From IMG/VR virus record IMGVR_UViG_3300031553_000006, positions 1-47,052 of that record: a stretch of 47,052 nucleotides of DNA; one strand, given 5' to 3'. Shown piece by piece: positions 31,226 to 37,804 of the stretch; the first letter of the stretch is position 1; every line of letters begins with the position of its first letter. The notes below the pieces were generated by a model. It was not told the origin of the DNA. It ran no database searches and saw only the letters and a program-made list of their open reading frames with translations. This DNA comes from a virus. Made by a program: the position numbers and the translations under genes.

Positions 31226-32352
31226 AATTTATTGATCATCCTTACCACGGCATAACCCCAAATAGAAAGGACAAACCAAATCATCGGTACAAACCATAAC
31301 CTTCTTCTCATTTCGTTCACAATAATCGGAACGATAGAACCCCCACCGCCACCAACATATTCAAATGCCCCAACATCCCAGGCAACACCTCGGTCGGTAC
31401 CTTCTATATCATACACAGAGAGATATCCTGTAGGCTCAACAGCTCCAGCTCCTACCAAGTTGCTACCACTTTTTAACCTGAAATCGCCCGTTGCCGCACC
31501 TTCAAAATCATCGGTCCATGATGCACCGCCACCCGATTCAGCAACATTATTTGTGCCATCATTATCCACCGAGGCGCAATAATCTATTGTTACTATTTCT
31601 CCGGTAAAATCATTCGTATTATTAAATACAGCAGAATTATAAACATACATAGAATCAGCCGATCCCGTTTGTACGCCATCTGCCGTGCATCCATAAACTG
31701 TGCAATTATAAATGTAGCAGCTTCCGGTAAGTGTACGATGGTAAATGCCGTCTGTTGCCATCGTATCGACAATCGTATTCCAAACTTTCAAGTCGAAAGA
31801 CCCGGTGGACTGGCTATGATATACGCCTACCCCGGAATTACGTAAATAACAATTACTTACTCTTCCCTCTCCACTCGCAGCAGAAAAATAAATACACTCT
31901 CCAGGTGTACCATCGCCTAATGATTCGATCTGTAGCCCATCGACATAGGCATAAAGTGCTTGAACGTAAAGTGCTTCCTCGCCATCTATCGCAATAATTA
32001 TTCGGTATTTATCTGTATCCCACCCAGAAGCGCTTGCCCTATCAGTAGAAGCCGCTTCAATTAAAATGTAATTATCTGATCCTGTATTCCAATCAGTCCC
32101 AATTAATACGTTTGTAGTATCTGCTGTTCCAGAAGAAGAACGACAATATACATGATGCCAATCTTCAGCAGTTTGGAGATCAGTAGCCTCTGCAGTATCC
32201 CAGTCCTGTAAGGAATCGTAAGCCAACGTCCAAGTTGTTCCGTCTCCTCCTTCTGCACTATCAGGATCTACATATCGAATGACTTCATCGGCAAAGAGCA
32301 GGGAAGAAAGAAAGAGGAATACGAGCAAACAAACAAAGGGTTTTCTCTTCAT
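31222..32352 (-). CDS. exported parallel beta-helix protein, membrane-anchored
   Basis: 376 aa, same plan as its neighbour at 29831-31225. Signal peptide MKRKPFVCLLVFLFLSSLLF ending near ADE, then VIRYVDPDSAEGGDGTTWTL. Beta-helix coils such as YVDGLQIESLGDGTPGECIY, SNCYLRNSGVGVYHSQSTGS and VYNSAVFNNTNDFTGE follow. Then WDVGAFEYVGGGGGS and a hydrophobic anchor (LWFVPMIWFVLSIWGYAVVR). Sequence identity between the two is low outside the ends, so duplication is old or they were acquired separately. A surface role such as receptor masking or polysaccharide binding is inference. Confidence 0.7.
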   Translation of the reverse strand: MKRKPFVCLLVFLFLSSLLFADEVIRYVDPDSAEGGDGTTWTLAYDSLQDWDTAEATDLQTAEDWHHVYCRSSSGTADTTNVLIGTDWNTGSDNYILIEAASTDRASASGWDTDKYRIIIAIDGEEALYVQALYAYVDGLQIESLGDGTPGECIYFSAASGEGRVSNCYLRNSGVGVYHSQSTGSFDLKVWNTIVDTMATDGIYHRTLTGSCYIYNCTVYGCTADGVQTGSADSMYVYNSAVFNNTNDFTGEIVTIDYCASVDNDGTNNVAESGGGASWTDDFEGAATGDFRLKSGSNLVGAGAVEPTGYLSVYDIEGTDRGVAWDVGAFEYVGGGGGSIVPIIVNEMRRRLWFVPMIWFVLSIWGYAVVRMINKL

Positions 32353-32498
32353 TTTTTCTCTCGATCCTTTTTCAGTTTCTCCCGCAACAATTGGGGTAAC
32401 AGTGTAGTGAAAATACTCGCCACCTTGCCGTTGAATCGAATAGCGAATAATTCCTCATCTCCAACACAAACACCGATTTCAAAAGGTTTTTTGTCCAT
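32349..32498 (-). CDS. small charged protein, 49 aa
   Basis: MDKKPFEIGVCVGDEELFAI and a second half (FNGKVASIFTTLLPQLLREK) ending KLKKDREKK. ATG 32498 follows AGAGGA, and its TGA overlaps the ATG of the first beta-helix gene (ATGA). It leads that operon, immediately after the terminator-like hairpin. No family recognised. Confidence 0.55.
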   Translation of the reverse strand: MDKKPFEIGVCVGDEELFAIRFNGKVASIFTTLLPQLLREKLKKDREKK

Positions 32499-32506
32499 AG
32501 ATTCCT

Positions 32507-32871
32507 CTAAAAACTCCGGTTAACCTCACGTCGCCTTACACCGGAAGGTGGAAAACGGGGGAGAACCGCAGGATACCCGTCGGCATCCCGAATAGCCGAG
32601 CCGCACGCAGCCCGATACTGTACGGTCTCCCCGCCTACGTAGGTGGCCGCAAGTCCGTCAACTCTTGGCCCTTTCGTCAGACATTCAGGTTGTCCGTAAC
32701 CCGACCCCCACCATTCAGGGGGAACCTTTTGACTTCCAGACATTACGGGCTGTCTGGCACCCGACAGTGTGCGCATCTAGCGCTCACCGAGATCCTTCTA
32801 CTCCGTGGTAGATGAGCTTCTTTGGTCATACCCTCATAGTGATTCGGGTTTACCGAAGGACACGACCATTA
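32507..32871 (-). ncRNA. candidate large structured RNA downstream of two tRNAs
   Basis: This stretch holds an 89-codon frame without any family signature, but an almost continuous series of perfect hairpins on the minus strand. They are TGGTCGT/ATGACCA enclosing TTCGG/CCGAA, GCTCA/TGAGC enclosing CTAC/GTAG, GCGC/GCGC, CCAGACA/TGTCTGG, CCCCC/GGGGG, GGCCAAG with CTT-GC-GGCC, the palindrome CCTACGTAGG, and GGGGAGACCG/CGGTTCTCCCC enclosing TCGGC/GCCGA. The stretch begins at the 3' end of tRNA-Ala and finishes with a TCCGGT/ACCGGA hairpin plus T-run. Phage large ornate RNAs (GOLLD, ROOL) also lie beside tRNAs. Membership in a known class was not tested. Confidence 0.55.
32508..32545 (-). terminator. 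terminator-like hairpin ending the RNA
   Basis: Minus strand TCCGGT (32545-32540) pairs with ACCGGA (32520-32515), followed by GTTTTTA. The loop is long (19 nt), so strength is uncertain. Confidence 0.55.
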
Positions 32872-32942
32872 TAGTGGACCGCACAGGAATCGAACCTGCC
32901 ACAGTCTGCTTGCAAAGCAGTCTCGCCACCTTGGTACATTCC
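32872..32942 (-). tRNA. tRNA-Ala (TGC), atypical D-arm
   Basis: The anticodon arm CTGC-TTTGCAA-GCAG carries TGC and the T-arm is GCAGG-TTCGATT-CCTGT. The acceptor GGAATGT/GCGGTCC has one A-G mismatch and two wobble pairs. The D-region (ACCAAGGTGGCGAGA) is shortened and lacks a normal four-pair stem, and the end reads ACTA rather than ACCA. It may be a decaying gene or a divergent but working tRNA. Confidence 0.65.
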
Positions 32943-32950
32943 AGCCCATA

Positions 32951-33024
32951 AGCCGACACGAGGCATCGAACCCCGGACATCCTGATTACAGATCAAGCGC
33001 TCTGCCATACTGAGCTATGCCGGC
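32951..33024 (-). tRNA. tRNA-Thr (TGT anticodon)
   Basis: A full cloverleaf: acceptor GCCGGCA/TGTCGGC, D-arm GCTC...GAGC, anticodon arm CTTGA-TCTGTAA-TCAGG with TGT, T-arm CGGGG-TTCGATG-CCTCG, discriminator T. No CCA is encoded. It overlaps the 3' end of the zinc-ribbon gene by 10 bp. Confidence 0.9.
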
Positions 33025-33260
33025 ACAAACAAACTCGGCTTCCGCCGCTCTTTCCCACATTTTTGACATTGGGCGACCGGCCGAAGCTTACGGTTCCGGA
33101 ACACGGTAACCATCTTTACCACACCGCCACACATGCATAAGAACTTATCAGGCGCCCCACCCTTCCGATGCATACGCCTACGGGTTCCGTTATCAGTTCT
33201 GCCAGCACGTTTGGGATGAACAAAGATAGTCCGAAATTTCTTTTTCAGCGGGACAATCAT
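33015..33260 (-). CDS. zinc-ribbon basic protein, 81 aa
   Basis: ATG 33260 (MIVPLKKKFRTIFVHPKRAG) after GGGGGTAAC. Residues about 40-73 (KFLCMCGGVVKMVTVF then VAQCQKCGKERRKPS) hold CxC and CxxC pairs, a zinc ribbon. Very basic overall, which fits nucleic acid binding. It overlaps the previous gene by ATGA and the tRNA-Thr by 10 bp. Confidence 0.6.
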   Translation of the reverse strand: MIVPLKKKFRTIFVHPKRAGRTDNGTRRRMHRKGGAPDKFLCMCGGVVKMVTVFRNRKLRPVAQCQKCGKERRKPSLFVPA

Positions 33261-33403
33261 GTTACCCCCGGACAAAACCGCTGCACGATCATTTTGAAAA
33301 GCGTAACCTTGCGGACAGGACACTCGAGATACGCCAGCCACCGGTGAAACCGATAGGACCGCTCGGCGCTAGTGTGATACTTTTTCTTCCACGGTAACGC
33401 CAT
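33257..33403 (-). CDS. small basic protein, 48 aa
   Basis: MALPWKKKYHTSAERSYRFH then RWLAYLECPVRKVTLFKMIV. GGGGGAACT precedes the ATG at 33403, and its stop forms ATGA with the zinc-ribbon gene. Upstream, 33404-33527 has no gene; it holds a GGGCTCT/AGAGCCC hairpin and T-runs. Function unknown. Confidence 0.5.
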   Translation of the reverse strand: MALPWKKKYHTSAERSYRFHRWLAYLECPVRKVTLFKMIVQRFCPGVT

Positions 33404-33527
33404 AGTTCCCCCTAAATGATTGGGCTCTTTGCTCATGTGAGGACGGAGAGAGCCCCCTGAGACCGCCCTGAGAGTTTTTTACCCCTCACTATACTAGGGA
33501 AGCCAAAAGGCACCCTTTTTTGCATTC

Positions 33528-33875
33528 TCATATTTTTTTTCGCTTTTTTTTAAATTTCACTCGCCGACGAATACGATGATAATGAGCACTACCAATCCAG
33601 GGCTTGAACAACTCGCGATATTTCTCTTCCCGTTTTCGTAAACGGTCCATAGCCCGATAGCCGATATTCTTGTAGTACTCCAGGCTCTTTTGGTCACGTA
33701 CCTCACCCCGGCCTGCCGGTGGTTTGATCCCGGATAGGTATTCACAGATAGCAAGCCACGCTTCTTGACGCAAATCTTCCTGCAGTTCAGGTACGTGAGT
33801 TTTTGTTTGCGCCATTTCACGAAAAAATTGATTGAGTTCTGGATCCTCGCAGATCCGCCACCACTCCGGTTTCAT
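33528..33875 (-). CDS. sigma-70 region 2-like protein
   Basis: 115 aa. LQEDLRQEAWLAICEYLSGI and EYYKNIGYRAMDRLRKREEK follow the layout of sigma-70 region 2 (DL-QEa-l-i-ea... f--Y-----+-a-d-lRk), where the -10 element and core polymerase are contacted. There is no region 4, and the tail is extremely basic (RIRRRVKFKKKRKKI). It may be a minimal sigma-like factor or anti-host transcription protein. Phage-specific promoters for it were not identified. Alternative: a simple basic HTH-like protein. Confidence 0.5.
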   Translation of the reverse strand: MKPEWWRICEDPELNQFFREMAQTKTHVPELQEDLRQEAWLAICEYLSGIKPPAGRGEVRDQKSLEYYKNIGYRAMDRLRKREEKYRELFKPWIGSAHYHRIRRRVKFKKKRKKI

Positions 33876-33894
33876 TTCCCCTCCCAGTTTACAA

Positions 33895-34707
33895 CTACAC
33901 CGCTACCCGAGCCCCTACCATCCTCGGGTCATACCACAATCTTCGAAAAGACATCCAATCTCGCTTTCGCTTGCCCGTACGATCCCGATAGAGCATGGCA
34001 AAGGGCATAATTCCCAAGTCACACACAGACTGTAACCGCTTTTCCGCATCTTCAAACGAATCATCGGGATATCCGATCAGCACATAGCACCGAACCTTGT
34101 GGGCTTTACCGATCAATCCTACGCTCGACAACATCCCCGCAGCCATCCGCAAAGGTTCATAATCATCGGCAGTGTCATATGCCACAAACACCGTTTTCAG
34201 CCGTAATTGCAAAAGTTCGTCCACATGCCAATCCCGCAGACGTGCCGCTTCCAATCCCCCAGTCAAACAAATCGGTTCTGGTTGTCGGCGTAGCATCTTG
34301 AAAACCGTCCGTATGTGATCATCCGAACATGCCAAGAGATTGCTATCTAACACATTCCATCCATCACGGATCGGAAGCTCCCGAATCCCGCCCTCGCGTT
34401 TCCATACATCACAGAACCAACATCGATTCGGACATCCCCGAGAAGTAATCACGTATCCCGGTTTCAAATACATCCCCGGCTCAAACTCCCCTCCGGCCAT
34501 CCCGGTTGCGGGACCACCAATCTTCACGGGAGCCACCTGTTCCCATTCTCTCATTAACTTCTCGGCCCAATCCAAATCCCAAGAAAACGTCACAGAGATA
34601 TGAACCTCATCACAATCGGGTACAAAGAAATCAGGCAAACCCACATAGGCATACCGATCCACGGGAGTAGCGTTCGTCCTACGCGGAAACACCCGGATAA
34701 TATTCAC
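33895..34707 (-). CDS. radical SAM enzyme of unknown substrate
   Basis: 270 aa from a GTG start at 34707 that overlaps the upstream stop (GTGA). The radical SAM cluster motif is GYVITSRGCPNRCWFCDVWK, with Cys92, Cys96 and Cys99 (CxxxCxxC). Before it is a B12-domain-like stretch (VPDCDEVHISVTFSWDLDWA, KIGGPATG), and afterwards ICLTGGLEAARLRDWHVDEL and VRCYVLIGYPDDSFEDAEKR, consistent with a half TIM barrel. Which reaction it performs is not readable. It is directly coupled to a cysteine-rich 64-aa protein, which may be a partner or substrate. Confidence 0.75.
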   Translation of the reverse strand: MNIIRVFPRRTNATPVDRYAYVGLPDFFVPDCDEVHISVTFSWDLDWAEKLMREWEQVAPVKIGGPATGMAGGEFEPGMYLKPGYVITSRGCPNRCWFCDVWKREGGIRELPIRDGWNVLDSNLLACSDDHIRTVFKMLRRQPEPICLTGGLEAARLRDWHVDELLQLRLKTVFVAYDTADDYEPLRMAAGMLSSVGLIGKAHKVRCYVLIGYPDDSFEDAEKRLQSVCDLGIMPFAMLYRDRTGKRKRDWMSFRRLWYDPRMVGARVAV

Positions 34708-34898
34708 ACCGCCACCCGCTTCGGCAAATCTTTCTCGAACACGATGGGGAAAAACTGGTACAGACAGTACGCTTTCTTGTACGTACAGAACCCATGCAGC
34801 CGATGAGGGCAGATCGTGGGTTCTCCCCGCTGCTTCGTTTTGGTACACTGCGCCTGAGTGTCCAGATATTTTTCCCCGTATAAATGTTGATAGCTCAT
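34704..34898 (-). CDS. cysteine-rich small protein, 64 aa
   Basis: ATG 34898 after GGGAGGAACT. MSYQHLYGEKYLDTQAQCTK, then PTICPHRLHGFCTYKKAYCL and a hydrophobic-basic end. Cysteines at about 18, 30, 38 and 45 with a His between them could bind zinc or an iron-sulfur cluster. Its GTGA overlap with the radical SAM gene argues for a joint role. A RiPP precursor is conceivable, but no leader/core border is seen. Confidence 0.55.
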   Translation of the reverse strand: MSYQHLYGEKYLDTQAQCTKTKQRGEPTICPHRLHGFCTYKKAYCLYQFFPIVFEKDLPKRVAV

Positions 34899-34909
34899 AG
34901 TTCCTCCCT

Positions 34910-35242
34910 CTAATCCCACAGCAAGTCAATATGCGCAGACAACTCTTTGAGTTCCGCATTCGTTTTTTTGTAATCGTACTTCAGCGGCTTTTTGAATCCC
35001 CGATGATTGATGTAACCCAGATATATCTCAAGCGCCCGTTGGCTACGCTTCAGAAAAGCTTCCCATTCCCGATCCGTAAACCCCATGGGTATCCCATGTC
35101 GCTTCATGCGCCGGTACGCCTTAAGCCGTGGATACAACCAAAGGTATAAAGCTTCTGAAATGTCCCACAGTTCCGCATCAGAATAGCCGCGGAAAAGTTT
35201 CTGGAAAAAATGCTTGAATGAAATGTTTATTGAAATTCTCAT
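34910..35242 (-). CDS. hypothetical helical protein, 110 aa
   Basis: Begins MRISINISFKHFFQKLFRGY and continues with acidic/aromatic helices (ELWDISEALYLWLYPRLKAY; GFTDREWEAFLKRSQRALEI). The 'R-K--g-P-g-t--eW--+l-+m--al' region resembles a common small phage protein family of unknown role. It lies 11 bp from the cysteine-rich gene. Confidence 0.55.
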   Translation of the reverse strand: MRISINISFKHFFQKLFRGYSDAELWDISEALYLWLYPRLKAYRRMKRHGIPMGFTDREWEAFLKRSQRALEIYLGYINHRGFKKPLKYDYKKTNAELKELSAHIDLLWD

Positions 35243-35250
35243 AATTCCCC

Positions 35251-35541
35251 CTATTCCGGCAACGCAAAATGGTTGTGCATGTGCCGCTCTAAAGACATCC
35301 GCCCAACCCCGTACTTCTTCGCCACCGCCCTACATGATTGAGTCATCATGGCCTGTTCAATCTCGTCACATTTCGGATGCCTGCAGATCGTACATTGGCT
35401 CAACGGGACATACCCACAGCGCCGCCGAATCTCGTTAAGCGACAACTCTTCCCGTTCCAGCGGATCCCCGAGAGCCGGTAACTCTATAACTGCAACGGTT
35501 TCGACTTGAGCAGCTTGCCCTTGATAATCTGACTTTGCCAT
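35251..35541 (-). CDS. second small-terminase-like HTH protein
   Basis: 96 aa. After an acidic N-terminus, residues about 50-95 read CTICRHPKCDEIEQAMMTQS then RAVAKKYGVGRMSLERHMHN, the same CTICRHP motif and HTH order as the N-terminal domain of the small terminase-like protein (27083-27508). It lacks the oligomerisation part and so is only the DNA-binding domain. It overlaps the phosphoesterase gene by 58 bp in another frame, with its own GGAGGGAG site. It might regulate or compete at the packaging site. Confidence 0.6.
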   Translation of the reverse strand: MAKSDYQGQAAQVETVAVIELPALGDPLEREELSLNEIRRRCGYVPLSQCTICRHPKCDEIEQAMMTQSCRAVAKKYGVGRMSLERHMHNHFALPE

Positions 35542-36281
35542 CGATAGCTCCCTCCTTTGTCTATGTCGAACCCCAATAGCCCCATGTGCACCGTACCCTC
35601 ACACTGTCTGACTCCATACTGCGAGTACGCCTGCATCCCAGGCCCGGTCATAACCAAATGGTCCGGTCCGCCGGCATAGGTGTGATAATGAACGTGATGG
35701 CGAACCAACACCCGTGCAGCTGGCCGTTCCTCCCAATCCGCCCACAGTTTTTCCCAAAGATATTGCCGAAGAATCGGCGTAGCCCGACCATGGGGTATCA
35801 CGCTCCGGCCAACCTGGTGACGAATGTTGAAAAGCACCCCGTCAAAATCCACCCACAGCATGTCCGTCAACTTTTCGGCACTAACCTCTTTGGCTACTTG
35901 CCGCTCCCAGTCCTCGAGATACCCGGTATGAAACGGAGTCCCGAACGTCATTAACACATGCTTGGGCTTGAACAACCGAATAGCTTGGGCGGCCATCGAA
36001 CACTGCTCATCCCGGTCCGCCGTAATGAGTTCCCTGGATCCGCTCTTTGTTCCCTTCCCCTCGATCGCATCCCCGTTGTAAACTAGGGCATACACAGGCT
36101 GCAGTTTCTTGGCCCAATAACTCGTGAAATCCCAGAGAAGTCGCTGCACCTCGGCGTACTTTTCGTATTCGTGCTTCAGAAACTTGTCTTCCGGATACGG
36201 TTTTTGATATTGCCAAGCCGGCGGGGTCAGCCCGGCCCGATGCCCCGAATGTCCATCCCCGATGATTACTATTCGCTTCAC
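35484..36281 (-). CDS. calcineurin-like metallophosphoesterase
   Basis: 265 aa from a GTG at 36281 that overlaps the preceding stop (GTGA). Metal-ligand motifs appear in order: IVIIGDGHSGH (Asp9, His11), YNGDAIEGKGT, FGTPFHTGYLEDWE in place of the usual GNH(E/D), then VLVRHHVHYHTYAGG and the closing GPGMQAYSQYG. This order suits a two-metal phosphodiesterase or phosphatase. It follows the replicative helicase, so a nucleotide or DNA substrate is likely, but it is not specified by the sequence. Confidence 0.7.
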   Translation of the reverse strand: MKRIVIIGDGHSGHRAGLTPPAWQYQKPYPEDKFLKHEYEKYAEVQRLLWDFTSYWAKKLQPVYALVYNGDAIEGKGTKSGSRELITADRDEQCSMAAQAIRLFKPKHVLMTFGTPFHTGYLEDWERQVAKEVSAEKLTDMLWVDFDGVLFNIRHQVGRSVIPHGRATPILRQYLWEKLWADWEERPAARVLVRHHVHYHTYAGGPDHLVMTGPGMQAYSQYGVRQCEGTVHMGLLGFDIDKGGSYRWQSQIIKGKLLKSKPLQL

Positions 36282-36442
36282 GCTGCACCTCCTGCTGCTT
36301 TCACCTGATATTGGCGGACAAGTTCGTGCCGTCGCCGCTTGAGTCTCTTAACGTTACGGTACGTCGCCCGTGGCGGCTCAAGCTCCTGCTTTGCCACCTT
36401 ATCCCTGAGATTCCTGAGTTTGTTCCGCTTCTTTTTGTCCAC
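36278..36442 (-). CDS. small very basic protein, 54 aa
   Basis: GTG 36442, five bases after GGAGG, gives VDKKKRNKLRNLRDKVAKQE then a Lys/Arg-rich stretch (RNVKRLKRRRHELVRQYQ). Its TGA overlaps the phosphoesterase start (GTGA). The high charge suggests nucleic acid binding. An ATG frame shifted by one is also open but has no correctly spaced ribosome-binding site. Confidence 0.5.
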   Translation of the reverse strand: MDKKKRNKLRNLRDKVAKQELEPPRATYRNVKRLKRRRHELVRQYQVKAAGGAA

Positions 36443-36460
36443 ATCAACCTCCTAAAATAG

Positions 36461-36489
36461 TTGACGTGGCGCACAAAGTAGGGTATATT
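36461..36489 (+). promoter_or_regulatory. sigma70-type promoter, plus strand
   Basis: TTGACG (36461-36466), a 17-nt spacer, then TATATT (36484-36489), pointing opposite to the flanking genes. Its spacer is also the left arm of an imperfect inverted repeat. Confidence 0.6.
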
Positions 36490-36495
36490 TGAAAT

Positions 36496-36585
36496 GATTT
36501 TGGCCTCATCGTAGCTCCTTCATCGGTCCTACCTTGTACGCCAAGTTCCCCTTCCGGCCCGGTTGCCAAGCTGGGCCGGATTTTT
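36496..36585 (+). ncRNA. putative plus-strand small RNA, about 90 nt
   Basis: From the predicted start near 36496 the unit ends at a textbook terminator: CCGGCCC (36554-36560), GGGCCGG (36573-36579), then ATTTTT. No coding frame longer than six codons starts here. CCTACCTTGTACGCC within it pairs with GGCGCACAAAGTAGG in the promoter region. It is antisense to the 5' side of the 54-aa gene leader and overlaps the last bases of the helicase gene. Confidence 0.5.
36554..36585 (+). terminator. terminator of plus-strand small RNA
   Basis: CCGGCCC and GGGCCGG arms around a 12-nt loop, then ATTTTT on the plus strand. No T-run follows on the minus strand, so it is not the helicase terminator. Confidence 0.7.
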
Positions 36586-37804
36586 ATGCCACCCCCAAAT
36601 CCGTAAATTTCGTGAACTCCGGTTTGAACATCACCACAAACTCTTCTACCGGGCCGTTCCGCTGTTTCGCAACATCCACTATCGTCTCATATGTCTCGGC
36701 TTTTCGAGAACGGTGCAAAAATATGACCATATCCGCATCCTGCTCTATCTCGCCGCTCATCCTAAGTTCTGCCAGCGTCGGCCGTTTCCCCTCGGCTTCC
36801 CGGCTCAGCTGAGACAACACCACTAACGGCACATCGAGCTCTCGAGCCATCAGTTTCAAACTGTGTGAAATCTCACCTACCCGCTCGAAAGTACGCATCG
36901 AAGAGTTGCCGAAATGAATCAAAGTCAAGTAGTCTATGAACAATACCTTGCAGCCCATCCGCGCCAGCCGACGGGCCTGGCTCCTGATATCCGCTAGTTT
37001 GTAAGAATGATGGTCGAAATAAATGGGCAAGTCTGACAACTTACTGCAGCCGTCTACCAGCCTATGAAAGTCACCTGGTATCAGATACCCGGTGCGCATA
37101 TTAACGATGTTCACCGAGGCTTCAGCAGCCAGTAGTCTTTGCGGTGACTGTGACTGTTCAAGTGAGAAAAACCCTACCGGATACCCGGCGCCCGCCGCGG
37201 CCCGAGACATACCCAGCGCAAAGGCAGTTTTCCCTATCGAGGGTCTTGCGCCGATAACGATAAACTCACCTTTCTGCAGCCCACCGGTGAGAAAATCAAG
37301 TTTGTCAAACCCTGTAGGTACGCCCGGGAGTCTGCCCCGGTTATTGTAGTTGTCCTCTATCTGCTGCAGAGAGTTCCCCAACAAGTCTTTCAAAGACTCA
37401 ACTTTTTTGGTCCCAGTCGAGAGATTTGTGAGCGCAACTTCTAGCGCCTCAACTATCTCCCCCGGATCCCTACCAGTGGCGATACTGTCCCACACCGTGT
37501 TTCCTACATTCGACAGTTTTCTTAACTGAGAAAAGTGAAGTACCGAATCAACATAGAACTGAATGTTCGCCGCGGTCATCGGTTCTATCTTCGCCAAGTA
37601 GCTTTGTTCGATACCACTATCTGCCAACAGTGGCAAATCCGGACGCTGGCCATCCCGTATAATCTGGCCGATTGTTTTGAATATTGTGGCGTGCCGGGAG
37701 TCGTAGAAATCTTCAGCAGAAACGGGTATTTCATCAAATGCTGAAACATCGTAAATAACTGAAGACAAAAGTTTGAGCTCGTGGTCTAGGTTGTATAAGT
37801 TCAC
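36584..37804 (-). CDS. DnaB-like replicative DNA helicase
   Basis: 406 aa from a GTG at 37804 that overlaps the upstream stop (GTGA). The N-terminal domain (NLDHELKLLSSVIYDVSAFD, ISAEDFYDSRH-like VSAEDFYDSRHATIFKTI) is followed by the RecA-like domain: GVPTGFDKLDFLTGGLQKGE, Walker A GARPSIGKTAFALG at about 185, FFSLEQSQSPQRLLA, Walker B KVLFIDYLTLI, VVLSQLSREAEGKRPTLAEL and the final QRNGPV arginine-finger region. A hexamer unwinds DNA at the fork. No helicase loader or primase was recognised, apart from the replisome organiser upstream. Confidence 0.92.
   Translation of the reverse strand: MNLYNLDHELKLLSSVIYDVSAFDEIPVSAEDFYDSRHATIFKTIGQIIRDGQRPDLPLLADSGIEQSYLAKIEPMTAANIQFYVDSVLHFSQLRKLSNVGNTVWDSIATGRDPGEIVEALEVALTNLSTGTKKVESLKDLLGNSLQQIEDNYNNRGRLPGVPTGFDKLDFLTGGLQKGEFIVIGARPSIGKTAFALGMSRAAAGAGYPVGFFSLEQSQSPQRLLAAEASVNIVNMRTGYLIPGDFHRLVDGCSKLSDLPIYFDHHSYKLADIRSQARRLARMGCKVLFIDYLTLIHFGNSSMRTFERVGEISHSLKLMARELDVPLVVLSQLSREAEGKRPTLAELRMSGEIEQDADMVIFLHRSRKAETYETIVDVAKQRNGPVEEFVVMFKPEFTKFTDLGVA

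Noticed and set aside
32507-32776. An 89-codon minus-strand frame.
   Set aside because: No family signature, unusual composition, and it coincides with dense RNA hairpins; treated as non-coding.
33487-33512. Plus-strand ACCCCTCACTATACTAGGGAAG resembles a T3/T7 phage promoter.
   Set aside because: No phage RNA polymerase gene is present, the match has an inserted CT before GGG, and it occurs once. More likely chance or part of a hairpin.
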